Assembly: GCF_018687715.1 (NCBI RefSeq)
Contig: NC_056752.1
Location: 14,326,001-14,390,000 of the forward strand
DNA from: Carya illinoinensis
Taxonomy: Eukaryota; Streptophyta; Magnoliopsida; Fagales; Juglandaceae
Direction: 5' to 3'
DNA length: 64,000 bases
The notes beneath the pieces were generated by a model, which saw nothing but the letters and a program-made list of their open reading frames with translations, ran no database searches and was not told the origin of the DNA. How positions within the stretch are numbered: position 1 is the first letter of the stretch; each line of letters opens with the position of its first letter. A program made the translations under genes and the position numbers. Shown in pieces: positions 1 through 8,790 of the stretch.

Positions 1-22
1 TATATATATATATATATATATA
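1..22. repeat. (TA)n microsatellite at window edge
   Basis: Pure TA dinucleotide repeat that begins at or before the window edge. It is followed by a purine-rich stretch. Confidence 0.95.
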
Positions 23-1148
23 AGAAAAGAAAGGAAGACCCGGCCAGCATAAAGATTTCTCTTCCATCCTAACGCGCATTATCTGGGCTCCACCATGCGC
101 TTCTTTTGTCGCATCTTGTCTCTTCCTTCTCCTTCCATCAACTTTCATCTTTCCTTTTTATATAGACTCGTCCAGTCATGACAAAAGTTGTTCCACACTT
201 TCTTTTTCTTTCCTTTTCCTTTTGAGTTTCCTTTTCTAATTTCTTTTCCCTCTACCAACTTTTAACTTTCCATCCCAGAATAAATCTTCAGACTTACTTG
301 GATGTTGACAAAATGAAACTGTTGGGCGAATTGGTTAAAAATTTTCACCTTTTCTTTTCTTCGGTTTAATTTGAGTTTTATTGTTATTTGGGTGTTTGTA
401 TTCTTTCAATATTACATGAGATATATACCAAGCTATCTTGTTAAGATTTTTTTTATTTTTTTGGTACTTATATATAAAAAAACCTTTTTAATGGAAATTA
501 GTTAAAATTTTTGTATTCTGATTTTTTTTGTTTTTGTTTTCACTCACTATCACTTTAATTATTATATAAGGCCGGGGCGGCCGGGGTGATTTGCATACAT
601 CTCTAATCTCTCAAACTACTTATAAAGATGATCACTTGAAAAGATAGTTTTTTTTTTAACTATTTTTCAAGCTGGTTTATTAAGAGTTTTTAAGTTGTTC
701 AAGGGCTTTCTGATCTAAATTGAAGAGCTCCTCAATCTAGATCAGACAACTAGCCCTTGTAACGAACTTAAAACTCTTAAGAGCTGTTTAATTTGGTCTG
801 TTTCTAAGTACCTAACAAGTAAATATGAAGAGTAGAAGAATTAGTCAAGGATTTGGTTTGATTTCGGGATGAAATTTTGAAACACTAGTGTACAATATGA
901 TCATCTTGATGAAAAAAGAAACCTTACACTCTCCAATGATCGGATGACACATCACCATTCTAAAAAAAAAATATAAAATAGAACTTTCCCATGACCATTT
1001 TGTTCGTCTATATTACACTCTTTTTTAGTGTTTTTACTTCTCAATTGTGAGGCTCACAGTACAGTAGTTATTGTTAAAAAAGGTAAATACAAAAGGATAA
1101 GACCTTCACAAATTGAATTGAAGACAACAATTTTTTTTGAAAAAGAAT
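23..1148. other. AT-rich intergenic DNA
   Basis: No coding region could be supported on either strand. Apart from the foldback at 681-779, the only oddity is a short GC-rich patch near 571-590 (two copies of GGCCGGGG) in otherwise AT-rich DNA. The stretch ends at the AAT target duplication of the neighbouring CACTA element. Confidence 0.7.
681..779. repeat. Imperfect inverted repeat (foldback, about 45-nt arms)
   Basis: The left arm (from 682, AAGAGTTTTTAAGTTGTT, then CAAGGGC and CTGATCTAAATTGA) is matched in reverse complement by the right arm (TCAATCTAGATCAG, then GCCCTTG and AACTTAAAACTCTT). The loop is only a few bases around GAGCTC. There are small bulges, so the shape fits a young foldback mini-element or a plant miRNA-type precursor. 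I recognise no known miRNA in it. Confidence 0.7.
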
Positions 1149-1589
1149 CACTACAACATATTGGAGCTTTTGTCACGAGTTTTTTTTCCACAATATAATA
1201 TCATGGGAAAAAGTGACCTTTTATCACCAAAATTGTTGGAGAGAATAAATATAAGCATTTTTCCATGAGATTATCATAGTGGATAATATTTGATGGCAAT
1301 AGATTTTTTCCTATAACGTCCATAATTTTTGTAACCAACTTGTTTCCTGGATAATAAATATAGACAGTATATAAATTTTTAATGGAAAAATTATTATTGT
1401 GACGAATTAAATTATCTTTTATCGTGAAATAAAGTGGTCGCAAAAAACTATTTAATTTATATCTTTATCAGTGCGGCTTATCTGTTTTCGCAACAAAAAT
1501 ATTAGCCGCAAATACGTATTAGCACTGTAAAAAGTTGCGATTTCAAAATTAAACTTTTATTTCTTCTTACCCATCCCGATTTTGTCTTT

Positions 1590-1800
1590 CATTTTTGTAC
1601 TCTCTCTCTCTCCCGCACGCTGTGCCCACTGTCGCCCCTTCCCACGGCCGCGCCGTCGCCGCCTCCCCTGGCCGGTGAGTCTCTCTCTCTCTTCCCGTTC
1701 GTCTCTCTCTTTCTCTCTCTCTCGCTAGCTCTTCTCTTCGTTCTCTCTCTCTCTCTCTCTCTCTTTCTCCCTTTGCAAGAGAAGTAGCTACTTTAGTTTC
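1590..1800 (+). other. CT-rich and GC-rich leader-like segment inside the Pack-CACTA
   Basis: A short GC-rich block (about 1615-1675, proline/alanine-type codons) sits between several (CT)n runs, followed by AGAAGTAGC and a TTTAGGGTTTCC stretch. The composition is typical of the 5' untranslated region and first-exon area of plant housekeeping genes and unlike the AT-rich transposon sequence around it. It may be the captured 5' end of one of the genes whose exons lie downstream. I could not assign it to a gene. Confidence 0.4.
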
Positions 1801-2660
1801 AATCCGTGTCTTTAGGGTTTCCTCTATGATCTGCAGGGAAAAAAAGAATCCTCATTCCAATCGGGATTTTTGAACCTTTGTTGGGTATTATTCTCCATCC
1901 TATTGCAACCACATACCTATTTTGAATAGTCTTCGTTCCAACAATCGGGACCAAACACTGATGATTGAAAAATTTTCCAAGCTTAGTCCTAAAGAATCAG
2001 AAGGTGAAACCTAAAATTTTTACTTTTATTTTATTTCCTTTATAGATAGTTCATGCAATCTCTTCTCTGATCGATTTAAAATAAATTGAGTTTTATTTTG
2101 ATTTGGGTTTGCTTTAATTGTTGCTGGAAGTGGTTATTTTTTACATAATTCAGTGAAGGAATTTGTGAGAGGTTGAATGTACCAAAAGAGAGGAACAAAG
2201 AACTTCTGGAAAATTTGGGTAAGTTTCCGAAACCTATGGACTCTTGCCAACGAGTTTTTCTCTATGGACTCACGCCATGGGTCTCCTAATTCTAAGTTGT
2301 GGGTCATTTTTCATTTGTAACTTCATTATTGTACAAACTGTAATGGGTTACCCTGTTTAAATTTTCTTGATTTATGTTGATAACCTCTTCTATTTACAGT
2401 GCATTTTGGTGTCTTACTGTTTTGGCTTTGAATTTTTAAATTTTCTAGGTGAACTCTGTTTATGACCTTTGCCTATTGTCTACCGCTGAAGAATTGTCCA
2501 TGAACTGGTCATTACTTGGGATTTGCTTATACTTTTCTTGCTTTATTTTACCCATCGGGCTCAAATCATGTATTGATCTTCTGGTCATCAGTTCCTCTAG
2601 CAGATTGTCTTGCTCAATTAGATTTCTTTTTGGTGCCTTGATTATCATTTTATAATGCAG

Positions 2661-3102
2661 TCTGTTGGTTTAACTGCGGCGCCATTCTTTATCATTGTTG
2701 GCGTTTGGTTTGTGCTTTTTGGTCTAACCTTCTCCATTATCTGTCTCTGCTATTGCTGTTGTCCAAGAGAGCCTTATGGCTATTCTCAAACAGCCTATCA
2801 AATGTCAATTCTTTTTCTCATCCTCGTCACCCTTTCAGCAATGTATATCTCTTGCCTTCTCTATGTAAAGCACAATTACCGAAATTTTTAGTTCCATTAT
2901 ATAATTTCTGACTCTATTTTTTTTCTCCAATTACAGTGTTGGATGCATAGTTTTGTACACTGGTCAGGGCAAGTTTCACAGCAGTACAACCAACACACTG
3001 GATTATGTTGTGAATCAGGTAGATACCATTGTTGAAAACCTCATAAATGTGTCAGTTACAAAATTCCTTGCTTCACAAAAGGAAGCAATTTACCCTGTTT
3101 AA
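2661..3102 (+). pseudogene. Captured fragment of plant multi-pass membrane protein gene (At2g12400/At1g71110-like family)
   Basis: Exon A (2661-2842) follows a good acceptor (TATAATGCAG) and encodes SVGLTAAPFFIIVGVWF, a hydrophobic span, a CLCYCCCPRE cysteine cluster, then YGYSQTAY and a second hydrophobic span. Exon B (2937-3102) begins after TTACAG and encodes VGCIVLYTGQGKF followed by NTLDYVVNQVDTIVENL, then runs to a stop at 3100. Removing the 94-nt intron 2843-2936 joins SAI to VGCIV in frame, exactly the order I know from this family of plant membrane proteins of unknown function. The N-terminal part and the larger C-terminal half (two further membrane spans) are missing, so this is a fragment and not a gene. 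It lies inside the CACTA element at 1149-6225, in the same orientation as the UBC7 fragment. Family membership is recalled from memory; no search was run. Confidence 0.8.
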
Positions 3103-4118
3103 CTGCAAATTTTGTGTTTAAAAAAGGGTTGCTGTAATATGTGATGTGGCATGCCATACTCTAAATGGTATTCCACTTAAAACTGTAAAACTTGTTTGTT
3201 TTTTAAAAAGGGTTGTTGTAATTTGTTTGTTTTTTAAAAAGGATGATTTCTGTAAAACTTGTGTATGAAAAAGGGTTACTGTAATTTGTAAAATACAAAA
3301 AACTGAGTAAGGACTAGCTTCATTACATGTTAGTTTGCATCAATGATCCATGCATGTCCTTAAGGTAGAACTTAATCCTTATATCAAGTTGAACTGTATA
3401 TCATTTTGTGGGGTTTACTTATATAAAAAAACACAAAAAAATATCATTTGTGGGGTTCATTTCACATGGTTTTTGCATTCTCCTTGGATGAAGAGCATAT
3501 CTCCTTCCATTCTACTTCTTTCATGTTTGATGGCATTGAAGATTACTTGCATCAAATTGTAGAAATGATTGGGCTGCGAAATGAATCTAAAGAGTAAAAC
3601 AAAATGGGGACATCCGTTCATGATTTTGATTGGAGCTTTGCTGGGAGTTGTTGTCACAACAAGAAGAAACTATTGTATGGAAAAAGACCGGTAAAAGGAA
3701 TTGTTATAGTTCAAGGTAAGACTACTAGCATTACCTCTATTAAAAAAAAAAAAAAAAGACTTCTAGCGTAGGATACAAGTGAACACCCACCCAAGACCCA
3801 CCCACCCACTCACACACATATCTGTGTGCATGTAGATCTGTATGTAGGTGGACATGGATATTGTATAATATGGGTGGTCCAGTTTGTAAGTATCTATTTT
3901 ACATGTTAGTATTGAACTCTCAACCAAATATTAATAACCTAAGTAAGCAACCAAGGATTTTATTCAAACTAGTAGGCTCTAACTGTCATGTAGGTACTAG
4001 GCTAGCAACTTAGCATTTTTTTTTAAAGAATACTGGCAGCTTATTTAGTAAGAACAATGTCTGCTAAGTGGGTTGTATATAAATATGAAGTTAAGCACAA
4101 GAATTTTTCTTATTACAG

Positions 4119-4192
4119 GTTCATGATGTACCAAAACATTTACATGATATATTCCTTGAATATCATGATGGTCACCCTTCCATATTCTCCAG
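4119..4192 (+). other. Unassigned exon-like block
   Basis: A 74-nt stretch framed by TTACAG and CCAG|GTATGA. Two of its three frames are open; one reads VHDVPKHLHDIFLEYHDG. I do not recognise the product. It may be an exon of a third captured gene or a decayed exon of one of the neighbouring fragments. The splice-site likeness is the only evidence. Confidence 0.25.
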
Positions 4193-4669
4193 GTATGATC
4201 CAGACAGCAATATGTTGATAGTGCTAACTTTTATCTGGCCTTATTCTACATTTCCAAAAGAGATTATTCACTAGCCATGAGATAGTGCTAAGTTTTGCTA
4301 GTATAGAAAGTTGTGGTACTAGTTTCTAACTTCATCTCTTTTTTTATTGTAATATTTTGAGTCTTGATATTGTCATAAACATGTCCCATAGAAGTTAAAG
4401 AGTGTTACTTTTTTCAGTTATAAAAGTAGATATTTTTCAAAACTTGCCTATCAAAAAAGATATTTTTCAAAACTTGTCCCATGGCTTCTAAGTCTAGGAA
4501 TGTATCAATTGCTGTTGTTTTTGGTTGTTTAGTTGGTTACTTTGATAGCTTGCATAAGCCAATAACTGCTGGTTAAGGGTTTGGTTGCTGGAATGTTACT
4601 TTGATAGCTTGAAATATTTTGAGTGAATTTTTTTTCATATTGTGGAAAAAGAAACTTATTTTGGTTGCT

Positions 4670-4783
4670 GCATCAGTTGCAATTTATCCTGATGGCTGTG
4701 TTTGCATATCAATCCTACATCCTCCTGGTGAGGACTCGAATGGGTATGAGCTTGCAAGTGAATTAAAGACACCGGTTCATACG
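4670..4783 (+). pseudogene. Captured exon of UBC7-type ubiquitin-conjugating enzyme (E2)
   Basis: The frame reads [17 protein letters not shown], then SNGYELASE and TPVHT, and stops at a consensus-like donor (ACG|GTATGTC). This is the active-site exon of the plant UBC7/13/14 class (UBE2G2-like). That class has the HPPG insertion with an acidic loop just after the catalytic cysteine, and the exon end at PVHT is where I recall an intron in these genes. The cysteine at the catalytic position (VCISILH) is kept. The usual WHPN before YPDG and the Arg-Trp before TPVHT are altered, and the rest of the E2 fold is absent, so no enzyme can be made. It sits in the Pack-CACTA downstream of the membrane-protein fragment. 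Confidence 0.85.
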
Positions 4784-4927
4784 GTATGTCATAAACACTT
4801 CAAACTAAAGCATGCATGCTTTCTTTTTATAAAGTAGGTAAATCTGAGATTGGAAGTCTTTGCTTTCCAAGTTCTGGTTCAAGAAAGGTTGTGCTATGTT
4901 CATATTCTAAAACATTTGTTACCTATC

Positions 4928-4958
<31 letters not shown>

Positions 4959-6225
4959 TTCTAAAGCATTTGTTGAACTCACTACAAGAAATAAGGTCCA
5001 TTGTGGTGATTTTCTATCTGTTGGAAATAAAATCGCCACCAAAAACCCGTAATTGCGTCCAATTCTGATTCGTTGCAGAGTTCTAACATTTACATGATCC
5101 TTCAGGATGCACAAATGCATCTAACTTGGAATCTTTTTCTTATCTTTTTCCTTTTTACTCATTTAAATCAACCCAAATCAATTAAAGGAGTCCTAGGGCA
5201 GTTTTCCCTTTAGATAGAATTGTCACGTTTCTTGTAAGTTATGGTTCTTTTACTTCATGTAGATGATTTCTTCTTCATGTTATTTTATCTTTCTGACATT
5301 TTCCAGCAAGCATTTCTCAGTTATAGTCACCCATTATTTTATAGGTAATTTGGCTTCATTTGTGTTGATGTTTGAGCATGGAATGGAGTTGGATAAAGAT
5401 GAATTATTTTGAAGTGTTGGGAGAAAGATGAGTTTGTAAAGCATGATTTGGTATTGGTTTCTAAAACTTGAATGTATTGGGAATGGATAAGTTCGTAAAA
5501 ACAACTGTAAATTTTTGTAATATTTTATTTTTAAATTATTATAAGTGTCAATTTTGATCTCTAATGTTGGAATATATTTATTTAAGCCTATATTAGACTA
5601 TTTGTTATGAATATTTTGGGCTAAATCTCTCTTTTATTTTTTTGCATTTTTTTTTCTAAAATATCTTAACTTTTGCCATGAATGTAACTTGTGACAAATA
5701 CATTTTACCACTATATACTCAGTAGCTATTACGTATTTGCCACTAATCTGTAGACTTTCATGAAAAATAATCATTAGCAATCATACAAGATGGTGGGAAA
5801 AAGATGAAATTTGACAACTATAATTCATTTTGGTACCACGAAATCTATTACAAACATGTTTTTGGCACAACAAGATACATCAGAAAAAACTTTATGCCAC
5901 CATATTTTTCATGAATATTATTGTGAGAATTGTATTATTTCCAACTAAAGAGATTAATGGGTAAATAAATTTAAAGGACCACAAGGGCTTAAATCCAAAC
6001 AGTTTTTGCCATGGGCCAAATTAGTTTTTACCATAAATTAGATTCGTGGAAAAAATGTATCTTTTTCCATGAAAAAAAAAATTTGTGGAAAAAATAGTAT
6101 TCTCCACTTATTATATGTCACGAACGACCCACGAATAATTTTGGTGGAAAAAATTTTTTTGTCACTTAATCTTAACTTTTTTCGACCACTCTCCTCCATG
6201 GAATAAGCCCCAAAATGTTGTAGTG

Positions 6226-7278
6226 AATAGTGATGGAAAGAAAGGGGAGAAAAAGACATAGACACCCATGCAATTTCTTAGGACTGGTATATAAGGTTTT
6301 CGAAAGGCTAAAATTGTTTCATATGTGCATTGACAACATATAAGAACCTTCTTGTAGAGACATCTACCCTTCAATTTTGTAGGAAAGAGAGTTTTCCCAA
6401 TCAGCTCTAAGCAGAAGCGTCTGCAATGTCTGCATCACATTGTATATATGAAGGGGAGAGAGACATGAGATTTCCAGTTTCATTGTAAAAAAAAGAGAGA
6501 AACTTTCTACCAGAAGTTAATATATTCTAGACAAGGAAATTAATCATAAAGCCTGTATGAAAAGAAATTAATTGGAACAAATTCCTTGTAAAGTCACTGC
6601 AAGCTAGAGAGAATATCCAGCCAATATTAAATCCTAAGGGAATTCAATAGTCGGTGAAAGAGAATGAAGAGTGCTATTTAAAGATCTTTACACACCACAC
6701 ACATCATTAACATAACACAATTTGATTTGTAGGATTTAAATTTTAAAATTTATGTTTTAAATCAATTTTTGACATGTAGATAGTCATGGATGGTGTAAAA
6801 GCTTTAAATATAACCGTTCAAAAGAGAATATATGTTTGATTTTTTAATTTTTAATTTTTTTGAATATGAGGAGAGATGAGTACGTAGTACTCTTTTGATC
6901 ATGGGCGTACAAGATCGAGTAATACACGAAACGCTGTTTTGAAAAACTGGTAACTATATATTTAATTAATACCACTGAACCAATGTAGCTGAAGAAATTA
7001 GAGGAACCTGGCCAACACAGTTAGCCCTCATTATTCCCTAAAAATATATATTAAAAAAATAAAAGGAAATAATTACAAACATAATCGGACAAACAATTCC
7101 TACATGAAACAACAATAATTTAACGATACTTTATAGGTCTGGTCAAAACAAACTCATCTCTTCTTTTAAGTTTCATCATTCATAAAGTAAGAAGGGCCAT
7201 CACCTAAAGCCAGCATACAAAAAACTAAAACATTCTTTCTTCCACATAGATCATCAGCAGCTGCAGACAAAGGCGGTG

Positions 7279-7322
<44 letters not shown>

Positions 7323-7339
7323 CTGATCTCTCTGAATTC
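6226..7339. other. Upstream region of the Dof gene
   Basis: AT-rich with no supported coding region. The Pack-CACTA insertion ends at 6225, about 1.1 kb before the Dof start codon, so the element is a near neighbour of the promoter. I could not place a convincing TATA box or transcription start. The CT run at 7283-7318 is probably transcribed leader. Confidence 0.6.
7283..7318 (+). repeat. (CT)n microsatellite in probable 5' leader of the Dof gene
   Basis: About 18 CT units ending 22 bases before the Dof start codon. CT-rich leaders are common in plant genes. The tract is expected to vary in length between individuals. Confidence 0.85.
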
Positions 7340-8790
7340 ATGGATGGTACTGCTCAATGGGCAAAGGTGGGTGGATTTGTTTCCTTGCTCATATTTTTGT
7401 GTGCACAGCCATCTATTCTGGGTTAGGGTTGTTTGCTGTATTCAAGACTAACAACGATCGATCAAGTTCCTCTTATTTTCTGAAAGATTGTTGTTAATTT
7501 TATGCATCATGATCTGTTCAACGGCACTAGTACTACTGCAAGTCTGTTTGCTTAAACAATCATTTTAATATGTTCTGGAGTTATTGTTACTGAGCGTTTA
7601 ATTATCTGTTATTCAAACATGAAAAGCACCGAACGTTTTCTTTGTTTGCTTTTTCGCATGTGATAACTGATTTAAAGAAACGGAGAAAAGGTATTATTTG
7701 TATTATTAGTTGTTCTTTTAGTTTCTCCTTTATGCTTTCGAAACCTACTTTGTTTTTCTAGCTTGTCCACTTGTTGTATCAGTCTTTAATTTACTCGTAG
7801 ATTTATGCGCTTTAATCCTTAATTTGTTCTTGTTAATATAGAAACACCATATATATAGTTCTTTAGATCCATTGAGAAAGCTTGTTTATTTTCATATAAT
7901 GATGCTTTAGATATATATTGTATATGATGCACTATATATATAATTATGGCTCTCTCTCTCTCTCTCTCTCTCTCTCAATATGGGTATTTCAGGAAGAAGA
8001 GATGGTGAAGGCCATGGAAGGGGAAGCTCCAAACACAAGACCCTTGACCGAGAGAAGGACAAGGCCACAGGAGCACTTGAATTGTCCAAGGTGCAACTCA
8101 ACCAACACCAAATTCTGTTACTACAACAACTATAGCCTCACCCAACCAAGATACTTCTGCAAGACGTGTAGAAGGTATTGGACAGAAGGTGGGTCTCTCA
8201 GGAACGTTCCTGTTGGTGGAGGTTCAAGAAAAAACAAGAAATCTACACCTGCAGCTGCTACCCCTTCAAAGATTCCTGATCTTAATCCACAAAGTCTCTC
8301 GCAGATTTCTTCTCAAAACCTTATCAATGGTGCCAAGAAAGGCCACGATCTTAATCTGTCCTTCCAAACTTTTGAAAGATATCATGGTGAAAGCCAATAC
8401 GGTGAAGCCATGCCCAAAATTGAAAGCGACAATAGGAATTTGCAAATTGCTGGTTCTGCATCCTCTAGTGCTCCTCTTTCAGCTTTGGAGTTGCTGAGGA
8501 CTGGAATTGCTTCGAGGGGTTCGAATGCTTTTATCCCACCACAAATGCTCGATTCAAGCACACTTTACTCATCCGGTTTCCCTTTCCAAGAATTCAAACC
8601 TGCCCCTGGTACTTTTTCTGTTGATGGAGTTGGAAGTAGGCCGTATGGGGTCCAAGAGAATGGTGGGAAGCTTTTGTTCCCCTTTGGAGAATCAAAGCAG
8701 ATTTCAACCACGAACGAAGGGGAACAGAGAAAGGGACAAGGGAGTTCAACTGGATATTGGAGCTCAATGTTAAATGGAGGATATTGGTAA
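7340..8790 (+). CDS. Dof-type zinc finger transcription factor (two exons)
   Basis: CDS is join(7340..7366, 7993..8790), 274 codons. Exon 1 encodes only MDGTAQWAK and ends at AAG|GTGGGT. The acceptor is ATTTCAG|GAAGAA at 7992/7993, and both exons join in phase 0. The Dof domain lies at about residues 38-92: CPRC, then [20 protein letters not shown], then CKTC and [21 protein letters not shown]. This gives the C-X2-C-X21-C-X2-C zinc ligand pattern and the basic tail that binds AAAG cores in DNA. The C-terminal half is Ser/Asn/Gly-rich and ends [11 protein letters not shown], a tail style common in Dof proteins. The MDxAQW start and tiny first exon resemble the AtDof4.6/AtDof1.8 vascular-expressed group from memory; the exact orthologue is not established. 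The protein should act in the nucleus. The frame upstream of 7993 is open back to 7918, so an alternative start within the intron is possible, but the spliced start fits the family better. Confidence 0.93.
7950..7976 (+). repeat. (CT)n tract at the 3' end of the Dof intron
   Basis: A pure CT run ending 16 bases before the exon 2 acceptor at 7992/7993, so it doubles as the polypyrimidine tract. It is a second CT microsatellite in the same gene as the leader tract at 7283-7318. Confidence 0.85.

Larger units (their letters stand above)
1149..6225. mobile_element. Non-autonomous CACTA transposon carrying host gene fragments (Pack-CACTA)
   Basis: The left end reads CACTACAACATATTGGAGC. The right end, read in reverse complement from 6225, is CACTACAACATTTTGGGGC, so the terminal inverted repeats match over about 20 nt with two mismatches. 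Both sides are flanked by AAT (1146-1148 and 6226-6228), a 3-bp target duplication as expected for the CACTA (En/Spm) superfamily. Both subterminal zones (about 1160-1450 and 5700-6190) are rich in a repeated word on both strands resembling TTTTTCCATGA or GTGGAAAAA, as expected for transposase-binding subterminal repeats. No transposase is present. The interior holds a GC- and CT-rich leader-like stretch, two exons of a membrane protein gene, an unassigned exon-like block and a UBC7-type exon, all on the plus strand. Capture at DNA level is inferred because introns are kept. Confidence 0.85.

Noticed and set aside
2460..2648. 62-codon minus-strand frame opposite the membrane-protein fragment
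   Set aside because: Hydrophilic but without a known motif, and the plus-strand splice structure explains the region better.
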